Assembly: GCF_002770725.1 (NCBI RefSeq)
Contig: NZ_NQVN01000003.1
Coordinates: forward strand, 1 to 64,000
From: Pleomorphomonas carboxyditropha
GTDB lineage: Bacteria; Pseudomonadota; Alphaproteobacteria; Rhizobiales; Pleomorphomonadaceae
Length of the DNA: 64,000 nt
Direction: 5' to 3'
This document shows, one piece after another, positions 19,218 to 30,362 of this stretch (position 1 is its first letter; each line of letters starts with the position of its first letter). The notes under the pieces were generated by a model that saw only the letters and a program-made list of their open reading frames with translations, was not told where the DNA came from and ran no database searches. Position numbers and translations under genes: made by a program.

Positions 19218-20009
19218 TCAGATCGTGTTGAGCACGCCGCCGTCGACGCGCAGCGCCGCGCCGGTGGTGGCCGAGGCCTGCGGCGAGCAGGCATAGACCA
19301 CCATGTTCGCCACCTCCTCGACGCTGGCCGGCCGGCGGATGATCGACGAAGACCGATGCGTCATGACGAAGTCGGCGCCCACCTCTTCCACCGTCCTGCC
19401 GCTGCGCTTCACCTCGTCCGACAGCATGTCGGCGAAGCCTTCGGACAGCGTCGGCCCGGGCAGCACCGAATTGACGGTGACGCCGGTGCCGGCCATCCGC
19501 TTGGCGAGGCCGCGGGCGATCGACACCATCGCCGTCTTGGAGACGCCGTAGTGGATCATGTCCTCGGGGATGTTGAGGGCCGATTCCGAGGAGATGAACA
19601 CCACCCGCCCCCAATCCCGTGTCGCCATGCCCGGAAGCCAGGCGCGCGACAGGCGGACGCCCGACATCACGTTGACCTCGAAATAGCGGCTCCACTCGTC
19701 GTCCGGCGTCTCGAAGAAGTCGCGCGGGCCGAAGATGCCGAGATTGTTGACGAGGACGTCGCAATCGGGGTGAGCGGCGACGATCGCCGCGCAGCCTGCG
19801 GTCGTGCCGAGATCGCCGGCGTGGCCGATGAAGCGGCCATCCGGCACGTCGGCCCTGGCGGCGGCAATCGCCTTGTCGACCGCCGCCCGGGTGCGGCCGT
19901 TGATGACGACGCTGGCGCCGCATTCGGCGAGGCCCTTGGCGATGGCGAGGCCGATGCCCACCGTCGAGCCGGTGACGACGGCACGCTTGCCGGAAAGGTC
20001 GATCCGCAT
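19218..20009 (-). CDS. SDR-family NAD(P)-dependent oxidoreductase
   Basis: 263-residue classical short-chain dehydrogenase. The cofactor motif is TGSTVGIG (about residue 13), followed by NNLG, the catalytic Ser in FISSES (about 143) and Tyr/Lys in YGVSK (about 157). It ends with the usual RVDGG. It is the last gene of the minus-strand lsr unit, 18 bases after the epimerase gene, so it probably oxidises or reduces a sugar or diketone intermediate linked to that pathway. The link to AI-2 metabolism is inference from position. Confidence 0.85.
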   Translation of the reverse strand: MRIDLSGKRAVVTGSTVGIGLAIAKGLAECGASVVINGRTRAAVDKAIAAARADVPDGRFIGHAGDLGTTAGCAAIVAAHPDCDVLVNNLGIFGPRDFFETPDDEWSRYFEVNVMSGVRLSRAWLPGMATRDWGRVVFISSESALNIPEDMIHYGVSKTAMVSIARGLAKRMAGTGVTVNSVLPGPTLSEGFADMLSDEVKRSGRTVEEVGADFVMTHRSSSIIRRPASVEEVANMVVYACSPQASATTGAALRVDGGVLNTI

Positions 20010-20027
20010 GGCTGTCTCCTTCAGCGA

Positions 20028-20765
20028 TTATCGGCCGGCTGCCCGGCGTAGTCCCTCAAGATTGTCGGCGACGCTGGCGCCCGCCTTGAAGACGGCGCTG
20101 CCGCTGACGATGATATCCGGCCGGAAGCCGGCGGCAACCCCGATGGTCGCCTCGGTGATGCCGCCGTCGATGGCGATCAGCGGATCGGCGCCGGCTTCAC
20201 CGGCGAGCCGTCTCAGCCGTTCGACCTTGCGGCCGAGCGCCGCGTCGGGCGCGCCGCCGCTCCAGCCGGGATCGACGGCGAGCAGCGTCACCATGTCGAT
20301 GTCGCCGAGCACCGGCGCCACGACATCGGCCGGCGTCGCCGGATTGAGCGCCACCGCGCGCAGCACGCGCCGCGCCGGTCGTCCCGCCACCTCGACGTCG
20401 AGCATGGCGAGCGCCCGGTGGAGATGCGACAGTCCCTCGGGATGGACGTGGACGATATCGGCGCCGGCCTTCAGCGCTGCCGGGATGACGGCGATCGGGT
20501 CGGCCACCATCAGGTGGACGTCCTTCAGCATCTTCGTCCGCGATGCCGCGACGAGCGGCGGCCCGGCGGTGAAGCCGGGACAGAACACGCCATCCATCAC
20601 GTCGAAATGCAGAAGGGCGGCGCCCGCCGCTTCCAGCCCGGCGATGGCGGCACCATAGGTCATGGCGTCGGCGGCCGTCAGGCCGACGCTGAGGCAGGGC
20701 GCGGCGCGACGCAGGAACGCCTTCAGCGCGTCGCGCGTCGCAAGATCGTCCGATGAGGGAAACAT
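20028..20765 (-). CDS. Ribulose-phosphate 3-epimerase family protein
   Basis: 245-residue TIM barrel of the pentulose/ketohexulose-phosphate epimerase family. Key segments: LHFDVMDGVFCPGFTAGPPLVAA near residue 52, KDVHLMVADP near 80, ADIVHVHPEG near 104, DPGWSGGAPD near 166 and AIDGGIT near 197. It is longer at the N-terminus than housekeeping Rpe and keeps the metal-site Asp and His residues. It follows lsrG by 10 bases in the lsr unit, so it may act on a phosphorylated five-carbon ketone there. It is unlikely to be the only housekeeping epimerase. Confidence 0.82.
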   Translation of the reverse strand: MFPSSDDLATRDALKAFLRRAAPCLSVGLTAADAMTYGAAIAGLEAAGAALLHFDVMDGVFCPGFTAGPPLVAASRTKMLKDVHLMVADPIAVIPAALKAGADIVHVHPEGLSHLHRALAMLDVEVAGRPARRVLRAVALNPATPADVVAPVLGDIDMVTLLAVDPGWSGGAPDAALGRKVERLRRLAGEAGADPLIAIDGGITEATIGVAAGFRPDIIVSGSAVFKAGASVADNLEGLRRAAGR

Positions 20766-20775
20766 GGCGGCCCCG

Positions 20776-21072
20776 TCAGTCGCGCGGCATGATGCCGACG
20801 AACACCTTGTGGCTGCGCGGGCCGGTCATGATGTCCTCGAGCTCGGCCTTCACCTTGAGATAGTGCGGCGTGGTCTTGTGGAACTTCACCGCCGCCTCGT
20901 CGACGAAGGCCTCGTAGATGGTGAAGCGGGCGGGATCGGCAGGATCCTGCAAGACGTCGAAGCGGCGGCAGCCGGGTTCGGCGAGGGTACCCTCGCGGTT
21001 GGCGCCGAAGACGCGCAGGAAATCGTCGATGCGGTCGGGCTTGACGTTGATCTCGACGAGCGTGACGTGCAT
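20776..21072 (-). CDS. lsrG: (4S)-4-hydroxy-5-phosphonooxypentane-2,3-dione isomerase LsrG
   Basis: 98-residue antibiotic-biosynthesis-monooxygenase fold. It matches the LsrG pattern closely as I remember the E. coli protein: [13 protein letters not shown] at the start, [30 protein letters not shown] and [10 protein letters not shown]. LsrG rearranges phospho-AI-2 to 3-hydroxy-5-phosphonooxypentane-2,4-dione, lowering the inducer of LsrR. The ATG at 21072 has an AGGAGAG site; longer in-frame starts lack one. It lies downstream of lsrB after a hairpin-rich spacer. Confidence 0.9.
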   Translation of the reverse strand: MHVTLVEINVKPDRIDDFLRVFGANREGTLAEPGCRRFDVLQDPADPARFTIYEAFVDEAAVKFHKTTPHYLKVKAELEDIMTGPRSHKVFVGIMPRD

Positions 21073-21106
21073 GGGGCTCTCCTCTTGAACTGGCTGGAAA
21101 AGGACG

Positions 21107-21133
21107 GCCGGCCGCCGGGGGATGGCGGCCGGC
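21107..21133 (-). other. Stable hairpin between lsrB and lsrG
   Basis: Perfect 10-bp arms (GCCGGCCGCC / GGCGGCCGGC) with a 7-base loop and no T-tract, followed by more G/C-rich structure up to 21200. It fits an mRNA-stabilising or partial-termination element at the 3' end of the binding-protein message. Confidence 0.6.
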
Positions 21134-21231
21134 TCTCCGGGTGCCCCGCGCGGCCCCATGGGGAGCCGGCGGGGGGAGGAGCGGACGGCGGACGGGAGGG
21201 ACCGCCGTCTCGCGGAGACACGAGACTCCGA

Positions 21232-22257
21232 TCAGAAGTCGAAGTTGTCGATATTGTCCTTGGTGAACACCTGACGCTCCGGCAGCAGGATGATGCCGTT
21301 GTCGTCGGCCTCGTAGTCATAGCCCTGGACGCTGTTCGGGCTGACCTCGACGGTGCCGACATCCGGAATGTCGAGCTTGTCGCCGACCTTCATGGCGCCG
21401 TTCTTGATGAGGTGATCGGCGACGTAGATGGAGATGGCGCCCTGCTTGGTGACGTCCCAGAGGCCGAAGGCCTTGACGGTGTCGCGCTTGACGTAGGGGC
21501 GCATCACGTTGGGCGTCGAGAAGCCGACGATGGTCACCTTGCCGGCGCGGCCGACGTTCTCGGCGGCCTGGGCGGCGGCCGGCAGCGCGTTGGCGTCCGG
21601 CGCGATGATGATGTCGACGTCCTTGTAGGCCTGCAGGATGCTTTCGCCGGTCTGCAGCGACTTCTGGGCATCGTTGTAGCCGTATTGGGTGGTGACGATC
21701 TCCCAGCCCGGCTTGTCCTTGGCGATGATCGCCTTGGCCTGCTCGACCCACTGGTTCTGGTCGGTGACCGTCGGGCTCGAATAGAAGAAGGCGACCTTGG
21801 CCTTGTCGTCCGGATGCTGCTCGGCGGCCATGTCGACCAGGAGCTTGCCGAGCTGGGCCGGCGTGCCCTGGTTGATGTAGTAGCTGCGGCACTCGGGATT
21901 GACGTCGCTGTCCCAGGTCAGGACCTTGATGCCGCGCGACATGGCGCGCTTCAGCGCCGGGCAGAGACCATCGGGCGACACGGCGGAGACGACGATGGCG
22001 TTGAAGCCCTGGTTGGCGAAGGTGTTGATATATTGCACCTGGCCGGACACCGACGGCTCGGTCGGGCCGTCGTAGGTCACCTCGACGCCCAGCTTCTTGC
22101 CGGCCTCGACGGCGCCCTTGCCGCCGGAGGTGAAGAAGCCGACGCCGACCAGCTTGGGAATGAAGGCGATGCGGGTGCTGTCGGCGGCAACCGACGGACC
22201 GGCGCAGGTCGCGGCGGCGGCCACGGCAAGCGCGAGGGAAACGGTACCAAACTTCAT
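21232..22257 (-). CDS. lsrB: AI-2 ABC transporter substrate-binding protein LsrB
   Basis: 341 residues with a cleavable signal peptide ([18 protein letters not shown]). The mature part matches E. coli-type LsrB nearly motif for motif: [93 protein letters not shown]. These include the Lys, Asp, Pro and Ala residues that line the AI-2 pocket. It is periplasmic and delivers AI-2 to LsrC/LsrD. The ATG at 22257 follows GGAAGGAGAG; the upstream in-frame region is non-coding. Confidence 0.96.
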   Translation of the reverse strand: MKFGTVSLALAVAAAATCAGPSVAADSTRIAFIPKLVGVGFFTSGGKGAVEAGKKLGVEVTYDGPTEPSVSGQVQYINTFANQGFNAIVVSAVSPDGLCPALKRAMSRGIKVLTWDSDVNPECRSYYINQGTPAQLGKLLVDMAAEQHPDDKAKVAFFYSSPTVTDQNQWVEQAKAIIAKDKPGWEIVTTQYGYNDAQKSLQTGESILQAYKDVDIIIAPDANALPAAAQAAENVGRAGKVTIVGFSTPNVMRPYVKRDTVKAFGLWDVTKQGAISIYVADHLIKNGAMKVGDKLDIPDVGTVEVSPNSVQGYDYEADDNGIILLPERQVFTKDNIDNFDF

Positions 22258-22333
22258 TGTTGCTCTCCTTCCAAGACATGGCCCCGAGGCGGAATACCCC
22301 GCTTTTCCGGGCCCTCCTCCACACGTCAGACCG

Positions 22334-23335
22334 TCATTCGGCCGCAACGTTCCGCAAGACGCGCCGGTGCTGCAGCCAGACGCGTCCCATCTCCGACAGG
22401 CTGCGCAAGGCAACCACGATGACCAGCAGGCCGCCCGACAGGGCGCTCGACACGTGGCTCGACACGCCGACGAGCTGGAGGCCGGTCTGCAGGTAGCCGA
22501 CCAGCAGCGCGGCCAGCGCCGTACCCAGGATGGTGCCCGAGCCGCCGTAGATCGACGTGCCGCCGAGCACCACGGCGGTGATCGCCGGCATCAGCGCCGT
22601 CGAGCCGAAGTCGGAGCGGGCCGAGCCGAAATAGGAGGCGAGGATCAGGCCGGACAGCGCCGCCAGCAGGCCGGTCAGGGCGTAGGCGACCACCAGCGTG
22701 CGGAACACCGGCGTGCCGGCATAGGCGGCGGCGCGCGGGTTCTGGCCGATCAGGTAGACGTAGCGGCCGAAGCGGGTGCGGTGCAAGAGCGCCATGAAGC
22801 CGACGGTCAGCGCCAGGAACAGGGCGAACGGCAGCGGCAGGCCGACGACTTCGAGGTTGGCGAGGTTGACGAAGGCCGGATCGAAGTTGCTGATGCCCTC
22901 GTAGCCGGTGGCGCCGGCAAGGCCGGACAGCACCAGCGCGGCGCCGCCGTAGAGGAAGCCGGTGCCGAGGGTGATGACCAGCGGGTTGACCTTGGAGAGA
23001 TGGATGGCGACGGCGTTGAAGACGCCGCCGAGCGTGCCGACGGCGAGCGCCGCCACGGCCGCCAGCCAGATGTCGACGCCGCCCACCCAGAGGATGCCGA
23101 GGGTGATGGCCGAGAGGCCCATCACCGAGCCGACCGACAGGTCGATGCCGCCGGTGATGATGACCAGCGTCAGCGCTAGCGCCGTGATGCCGACGTGGAT
23201 GAAGTCGGAGGTGGCGTAGAGCAGCATCGACGGCTGCAGGAACACCGGGTTGAGGGCGCCGAACAGCAGGATCTCGGCGACGAGCAGCAGCGCCAGCACG
23301 CCTTCCCAGCGCTTGAGGACAGGGTGAAGCTTCAT
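22334..23335 (-). CDS. lsrD: AI-2 ABC transporter permease LsrD
   Basis: 333-residue inner-membrane permease of the ribose/AI-2 type with about nine or ten helices. Family marks are [18 protein letters not shown] near residue 60 and [37 protein letters not shown] near 245, the coupling segment. The start overlaps the lsrC stop by 4 bases (ATGA). It forms the membrane channel with LsrC, powered by LsrA. Confidence 0.93.
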   Translation of the reverse strand: MKLHPVLKRWEGVLALLLVAEILLFGALNPVFLQPSMLLYATSDFIHVGITALALTLVIITGGIDLSVGSVMGLSAITLGILWVGGVDIWLAAVAALAVGTLGGVFNAVAIHLSKVNPLVITLGTGFLYGGAALVLSGLAGATGYEGISNFDPAFVNLANLEVVGLPLPFALFLALTVGFMALLHRTRFGRYVYLIGQNPRAAAYAGTPVFRTLVVAYALTGLLAALSGLILASYFGSARSDFGSTALMPAITAVVLGGTSIYGGSGTILGTALAALLVGYLQTGLQLVGVSSHVSSALSGGLLVIVVALRSLSEMGRVWLQHRRVLRNVAAE

Positions 23336-24392
23336 TTGCGCGCCTCCGAGGTCTCGAGCGCCGTCTTGAGCGGCCGGGCGGCCTTGGCGGCGTCGGCTTG
23401 CGGGCCGGCCGCCTGCGGGTCGATGAACTTGCGGTATTTCTGGTAGCGGAGGAGACGATCGACGGCCTCGCGGATCTTGCCGTCGGTGATCAGCACCACC
23501 AGCAGGATGGCGCCGGCGATGATGTCGTTCCAGTAGGCTTCGAGGCGCAGCAGCACCAGGATGCTGTCGATCGACGTCATGAAATAGGCACCGAGCGCCG
23601 CGCCGAGCACCGTGCCGGTGCCGCCCAACAGGCTGACGCCGCCGAGCACGCTCGAGGCGATGGCGCGCATTTCCATGCCGGTGCCGGCGGTGTTGGGGAT
23701 GAAGCCGATCTGCGAGGCGAAGATGACGCCGGCCAACGCCGCCAGCAGGCCGTTGAGGCCGAAGGCGACGATCTGCACCTCGTTGACGCGGATGCCGATC
23801 AACCGGGCGCCTTCGCGATTGTCGCCAACGGCGAACATCGAGCGGCCGAAAGCGGTGTAGCGCAGGCCGAAATGGGCGACGACCAGCAAGACCAGCACCA
23901 GCCAGGCGACCGGCGACAGGCCGAGCGAGCCGGCCTTGGTCAGCGCCTTGAAGTCTTCGGGCAGGCCCTCGATCCAACTGCCGCCGGACAGGAGGTGGAC
24001 GAGGCCGCGATAGAGGCCGAGCGTGCCGAGCGTGGCGACGATCGCCGACACCTTCAGCCACGACACCAGCACGCCGTTGAACAGGCCGCAGAGAAGACCG
24101 ACGAGCAGCGCCACGCCGATCGAGAGGGGAATGCCCCAGCCGGCGTTCATCAAGAGGCCGGCGACCACCGCCGCCAGGCCCATGATCGAGCCGACGGAGA
24201 CGTCGAGGCCGTGCGTCGCCATCACCATGGTGGCGCCGATCGCCAGCACGAACAGGATGAGGCTGTTGCCGTAGACGAGCAGCACGGTGTCGAAGGACAG
24301 GTAGCTGCGATCGACGAGGCCGAGGATCGCGAACAGGACAACGATGATCAGCGCGACCGAGGCTTCGCGGTGGCGCTGCAGGAAGCGGATGA

Positions 24393-24396
<4 letters not shown>
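23332..24396 (-). CDS. lsrC: AI-2 ABC transporter permease LsrC
   Basis: 354 residues; multi-spanning permease related to LsrD. Visible marks are ATHGLDVSVGSIMGLAAVVAG near residue 60 and AIASSVLGGVSLLGGTGTVLGAALGAYFM near 245, with a 40-residue charged C-terminal tail. It overlaps both neighbours by 4 bases, so lsrA, lsrC and lsrD should be made in step. Confidence 0.93.
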
Positions 24397-25910
<1,514 letters not shown>

Positions 25911-26040
25911 ATCGACAGTCTCCCAGTTTATTATTGGAAACGCCGGAGCCCTCCCCCGCGTTTCGTCGCGCCCTCCTCCGGGCGGGCCGCCGGACTCGTC
26001 GAGAAGCCCGGCGGCGCGGTCTGCGGTCCCTTTGGCGGCC

Positions 26041-26925
26041 TCAGGCGGCCTTCGCCCGGCCGGACTTGTAGATATCGTAGGCCCGGTCGACGCTTTCGCC
26101 GTCATGGACCACGGCCCGCACGGCGGCGATCATCGCCAGCGGGCAATCGGACTGGAAGATGTTGCGGCCCATGTCGACGCCGGCGGCGCCCTGGTCGACG
26201 GCGCGCCAGGCCATTTCGAGCGCGTCGCGTTCCGGCAGCTTCTTGCCGCCGGCGATGACGATCGGCACCGGGCAGCCGGCCACCACCTTCTCGAAGCCGC
26301 TGTCGATATAGTAGGACTTGACGATATGCGCGCCGAGCTCGGCGCAGATGCGGGTGGCGAGGCCGAAATAGCGGGCGTCGCGCGCCATGTCCTTGCCGAC
26401 GCCGGTCACCGCCATGGTCGGGATGCCGTAGCGGTTGCCGGTGTCGATCAGCTTGACGAGGTTGGCGAGCGACTGGTGCTCGTATTCGGCGCCGACGTAG
26501 ACATTGGTGGTGATCGCCGAGGCGTTGAGGCGGATGGCGTCCTCGATGTCGACGGCGACCAGCTCGCGCGACAGCTCGGTGAGCACGCTCATGCCGCCCG
26601 AACAGCGCAGCACCACCGGCTTGCGGCTGTCGGCCGGCATGGTCTGGCGGAGACCGCCGCGCGTGCACATCAACACGTCGGTATAGGGAACGAGCGGGCG
26701 GATGGTGAGGTCGAGCCGCTCGAGACCGGTGGCCGGCCCCTGGAAGTAGCCGTGGTCGAAAGCCAGCATGACGGTGCGGCCGCTCCTGGCCTGGAAGATG
26801 CGGGCGAGACGATCCTGCATGCCCCAGTCGAGCGAGACGGAACCGCGCACGGGAAACGCCTTCGCCTCCACCGGCTGGTCCAATCCGAAATCCTTGCCTT
26901 CCTTCACGTCGTCCAAATCGGCCAT
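26041..26925 (-). CDS. lsrF: 3-hydroxy-5-phosphonooxypentane-2,4-dione thiolase LsrF
   Basis: 294-residue class I aldolase-like barrel. Matches to LsrF include [13 protein letters not shown] near residue 31, [12 protein letters not shown] near 52 and [17 protein letters not shown] near 202, which holds the Schiff-base Lys. VIAGGKK near 225 and [10 protein letters not shown] also match. It splits the LsrG product with CoA into DHAP and acetyl-CoA. The ATG at 26925 follows TGGAGGATC. Here it is the first gene of the import unit, whereas in E. coli it follows lsrB. Confidence 0.94.
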   Translation of the reverse strand: MADLDDVKEGKDFGLDQPVEAKAFPVRGSVSLDWGMQDRLARIFQARSGRTVMLAFDHGYFQGPATGLERLDLTIRPLVPYTDVLMCTRGGLRQTMPADSRKPVVLRCSGGMSVLTELSRELVAVDIEDAIRLNASAITTNVYVGAEYEHQSLANLVKLIDTGNRYGIPTMAVTGVGKDMARDARYFGLATRICAELGAHIVKSYYIDSGFEKVVAGCPVPIVIAGGKKLPERDALEMAWRAVDQGAAGVDMGRNIFQSDCPLAMIAAVRAVVHDGESVDRAYDIYKSGRAKAA

Positions 26926-27292
26926 GGGATCCTCCAGGAGTTGGCGGGGGTCTGCAATCAGCAGTACCAGCCGTTCAAATGAACGCCGCCTTATCAATTG
27001 CACGCTGAATTATTCGCCGGACAACCCCTATCGTCAACCCGCATTCTGCACATAAGTGACATCGCAGCCCAAAAGAATCGACGCGCACATTCGTGGCATT
27101 ATGGCGATGCGCATTTAAGCCATTGATTTTGCTGATCAGCCCTGCCATTGATCTGATGCATCCTACGACTTAATGATGATCAGGGACTTCATCACTTGCG
27201 CTTATGTGCGCATCGTGATCATATGATCGACGAAAAGGCCGCACAGACGCGATGGCCGCATCGCCCGTGCAAATGTCGTGAAGGTGAGTGAC
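26926..27292. promoter_or_regulatory. Divergent lsrF / lsrR control region with candidate operators
   Basis: The gap between the two divergent lsr units is relatively AT-rich. It holds the 9-base motif GCACATAAG at 27048-27056 and its inverted copy CTTATGTGC at 27201-27209, a perfect 12-bp palindrome GATCATATGATC at 27217-27228, and a related GCGCATTTAAG at about 27110. Placing one 9-mer near each start suggests LsrR sites controlling both directions. This is inference; no promoter hexamers were assigned with confidence. Confidence 0.5.
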
Positions 27293-28243
27293 GTGAACGA
27301 AGCCTATGACGAACTGGCATTCGAGCCGCACGAGGAAGAGCTGCTCAGCCGCGTTGCCTGGCATTATTATCATGACGGCCTGACCCAGAGCGAAATCGGC
27401 GATCGGCTGAACCTCTCCCGCATCAAGGTGTCGCGCATGCTCGAGCGCGGCCGGCGGATGGGCCTCATCCACGTCCACATCAATTCCAGCTACGGCGGCT
27501 GCTTCGCCCTCGAAGCCAGATTGCAGGAAATCTACGGCCTCGACGAGGCGCGCGTCATTCCCGCCCAGGAGACCGGCAATATCAACGACCGCCTGGCCGA
27601 GGCGGCCAGCCAATACCTGATGGGCCGCCTCAAGGACCAGGAAATGCTGGCGGTCGGCTGGGGCGCCACGGTGATGGGCACGCTGCAGCGGCTGGCGCGC
27701 ACGCTCTCCTATCGCGACATCTCCCTGGTCAGCCTGACCGGCGGCGTGTCGGCCTATATCGAGGGCGTCGCCTCCGGCCGGTCGTCGCAGAACGTCCACC
27801 TGATCCCGGCGCCGCTCGTCGTGTCGCAGGAGAGCATCGCCGAGGCGATCCGGGCCGAGCGGCACGTCGTCGAGGTGATGAGCATGGCGCGCACCGCCAA
27901 CTACGCGCTGATCGGCATCGGCGCCGTCGCCGACGAGGCGACGCTGATCGCCTCCGGCTACGCCAGCCGCTCGCAGTTCGAGATCTTCCGCCGCCAGGGC
28001 GCGGTGGGCGACATCATCGGCATCTTCTACGACCAGAACGGCGTGCCGCTCGACCTTCCCTTCCACAAGATGCTGGTCGGCCTCGATTTCGAGGCGCTGT
28101 CGGCCATCCCGCAGGTGATCGCCGCCGCCGGCGGCCCCAAGAAGGTCGAGGCCATCCGCGCCGCCGCCCGCGGCGGCCGCATCGACGTGCTGATCACCGA
28201 CGAGCCGACCGCCGAGGCCATCCTCGAGAAGGACCAAGCATGA
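27293..28243 (+). CDS. lsrR: LsrR, SorC/DeoR-type transcriptional repressor
   Basis: About 316 residues, the size of E. coli LsrR. The N-terminal HTH is WHYYHDGLTQSEIGDRLNLSRIKVSRMLERGR. The C-terminal part is the SorC sugar-phosphate-binding domain (LAVGWGATVMGTLQRLARTL, SLTGGVSAYI, GIGAVADEATLIASGY, GLDFEALSAIPQVIAAAGGPKK). It represses the lsr units until phospho-AI-2 binds. I take the GTG at 27293, 8 bases after AAGG; an in-frame GTG at 27278 is possible. It overlaps lsrK by 4 bases. Confidence 0.92.
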   Translation: MNEAYDELAFEPHEEELLSRVAWHYYHDGLTQSEIGDRLNLSRIKVSRMLERGRRMGLIHVHINSSYGGCFALEARLQEIYGLDEARVIPAQETGNINDRLAEAASQYLMGRLKDQEMLAVGWGATVMGTLQRLARTLSYRDISLVSLTGGVSAYIEGVASGRSSQNVHLIPAPLVVSQESIAEAIRAERHVVEVMSMARTANYALIGIGAVADEATLIASGYASRSQFEIFRRQGAVGDIIGIFYDQNGVPLDLPFHKMLVGLDFEALSAIPQVIAAAGGPKKVEAIRAAARGGRIDVLITDEPTAEAILEKDQA

Positions 28244-29805
28244 CCAGCCCCCACGTTCTCGCCATCGATGCCGGCACCGGCAGCGGCCGCGCCGTCATCT
28301 TCGACACCGCCGGCCGGCAGGTGGCCGTGGCGCAGGAGGAGTGGACGCATCTCAGCGATCCCCGCCATCCCGGCTCGATGGAATTCGACTGCGCCGCCAA
28401 CTGGGCGCTGCTCTGCCGCTGCGTCCGCAAGGCGCTGTCCGACGCCGGCCTCCCCGCCTCGGCCATCCGCGCCGTCTCCGCCACCTCGATGCGCGAGGGC
28501 ATCGTGCTGTGGGACCGCGACGGCCGCGAGCTCTGGGCCTGCGCCAACGTCGATTCGCGCGCCTCCGACGAAACCAAGGCGCTGAAGGCCGCCCAGCCGG
28601 GCTTCGAGCGCGACGCCTACGCCGTCACCGGCCAGACCTTCGCGCTCGGCGCCATCCCGCGCCTCAAGTGGATCGAGCGGCACCTGCCGGAGGTGCATGC
28701 CCGCACGGCGCGGATGTCGATGCTGTCCGACTGGATCGTCGCCCGCCTGTCGGGCGAGATCGCCTGCGATCCGTCGAACGGCGGCACGAGCGGCCTGCTC
28801 GCCCTCGACACCCGGACCTGGGACGCCGATATCGCCCGCCGCGCCGGCATCGACCCGGCGATCCTGCCGCCCGTCCACGAGACGGGCACCGCCATCGGCC
28901 GGGTGACGGCGACCGCGGCGGCCGATACCGGCCTTGCCGAGGGCGCGCCGGTGGTGGTCGGCGGCGGCGACGTGCAGCTCGGCGCGGTCGGCCTCGGCGT
29001 CGCCCGGGCCGGCGAGGCCGCCGTGCTCGGCGGCACCTTCTGGCAGCAAGTGGTCAACATGCCGCGGCCGACCGCCGATCCGGCCATGCGGGTGCGCGTC
29101 AATCCGCACGCCGTGCCCGGCCTCAGCCAGGCCGAGGGCATCGCCTTCATGGTCGGCATGACCACCCGCTGGTTCCGCGACGCCTTCTGCGACGAGGAAA
29201 GGCGCGTCGCCGCCGAACGCGGCATCGACGTCTACGCGCTGCTCGAGGAGAAATCGGCGGCGGTGGCGCCGGGCGCGGGCGGCATCCTGCCCATCTTCTC
29301 GGACGTGATGAATTGCGCCGCCTGGTATCACGCCGCGCCGTCGCTTTTGAACCTGTCGCTCGACGCCAACGTCTGCGGCAAGCCGCAGATCTTCCGCGCC
29401 ATCCAGGAGAACGCGGCGATCGTCGCCGCCGAAAACCTGCGGCTCGCCGCCGACCTGGCCGGCGTGACGCTGACCGACCTCGTTTTCGCCGGCGGCGCCT
29501 CCAAGGGGGCGCTGTGGGGCCAGATCCTGTCCGACGTCACCGGACTGCCGGTCAAGGTGCCGGAGGTGACCGAGGCGACGGCCCTGGCGGCCGGTCTCGC
29601 CGCCTGGGTCGGCATCGGCGAATATGCGTCGCTGCCGGAAGCGGCGGACGCCGTCGTCCGCTGGCGTCGCCGCTATGAGCCGGACGCCGGCCGTCACGCC
29701 CTTTACGGCGAGGTGACCCACCGCTGGCGCGAGGCCTATGCCGCCCAGCGCGCCCTGGTCGACGCCGGCATCACCCGCTCGATGTGGAAGGCGCCGGGTC
29801 TCTGA
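28240..29805 (+). CDS. lsrK: Autoinducer-2 kinase LsrK
   Basis: 521-residue FGGY-family kinase. N-terminal domain: AIDAGTGSGRAVIFD (about residue 6), SATSMREGIVLWD and NVDSRASDET. C-terminal ATP site: VGGGDVQLGAVGLG, FAGGASKGALWGQILSDVTGLPV (about residue 410) and EATALAAGLAAWVG. It phosphorylates AI-2 on C5 in the cytoplasm, trapping it and making the LsrR inducer. The ATGA overlap with lsrR makes lsrRK a coupled pair, as in enteric bacteria. Confidence 0.94.
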   Translation: MTSPHVLAIDAGTGSGRAVIFDTAGRQVAVAQEEWTHLSDPRHPGSMEFDCAANWALLCRCVRKALSDAGLPASAIRAVSATSMREGIVLWDRDGRELWACANVDSRASDETKALKAAQPGFERDAYAVTGQTFALGAIPRLKWIERHLPEVHARTARMSMLSDWIVARLSGEIACDPSNGGTSGLLALDTRTWDADIARRAGIDPAILPPVHETGTAIGRVTATAAADTGLAEGAPVVVGGGDVQLGAVGLGVARAGEAAVLGGTFWQQVVNMPRPTADPAMRVRVNPHAVPGLSQAEGIAFMVGMTTRWFRDAFCDEERRVAAERGIDVYALLEEKSAAVAPGAGGILPIFSDVMNCAAWYHAAPSLLNLSLDANVCGKPQIFRAIQENAAIVAAENLRLAADLAGVTLTDLVFAGGASKGALWGQILSDVTGLPVKVPEVTEATALAAGLAAWVGIGEYASLPEAADAVVRWRRRYEPDAGRHALYGEVTHRWREAYAAQRALVDAGITRSMWKAPGL

Positions 29806-29908
29806 CGACTGCCGCGCCGGCATCCGGGCGCGGCGGGCGAGGCGCGAAGCCAAGGCCTCAGGTATCAGGAAGGACCGCCATCCGGACCGGGACAGCGGTG
29901 GAGGAACG

Positions 29909-30262
29909 ATGTTCAAAACCCGAGAAGACGAGCACAGCTACCGCTTCGGCGACCACGGCCCCAAATATCTCCTGCGCGGCCCGCGCATCGATGTCGGCGT
30001 GGTGACGCTGCAGCCGGGCCAGCATTTCTCCACGCACAAGCACCAGCATGTCGAGGAGAACTTCCTGACGATCGCCGGCGAGGTGCACATGTATGTCGAC
30101 GGGGAACTGCATGTGCTGGGCGTCGGCGATTTCCTGCGCTGCGAGCCCGGCGAAGGCCATCACGTGGTCAATCGAGGCGATACGCCGTGGAAGGCGGTGT
30201 TCGTCAAGGCGCCCTACGACCCCAAGGACAGCGTGCCGATCGCCTGGTCGCCCGAGGAATAG
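29909..30262 (+). CDS. Single-domain cupin protein near lsrRK
   Basis: 117 residues. The cupin metal motif is HFSTHKHQHVEENFLTIAGE near residue 38 and the second His motif is EPGEGHHVVNRG near 82, enough for a metal site of two or three His and one Glu. The ATG has a GGTGGAGG site. It follows lsrK by about 100 bases on the same strand, so it is probably co-transcribed. Such small cupins can be sugar or diketone isomerases; a role in handling AI-2 forms is possible but unproven. Confidence 0.8.
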   Translation: MFKTREDEHSYRFGDHGPKYLLRGPRIDVGVVTLQPGQHFSTHKHQHVEENFLTIAGEVHMYVDGELHVLGVGDFLRCEPGEGHHVVNRGDTPWKAVFVKAPYDPKDSVPIAWSPEE

Positions 30263-30362
30263 CCGGGGCTCGGTCGCCGTATCCGCCGCGGGCGGCGGCG
30301 CCAGGAACTTTCAGGCGGATAAGCGGTTTCCTTCGGACCCATCCGCAAGAAGGAGAGGTTCC

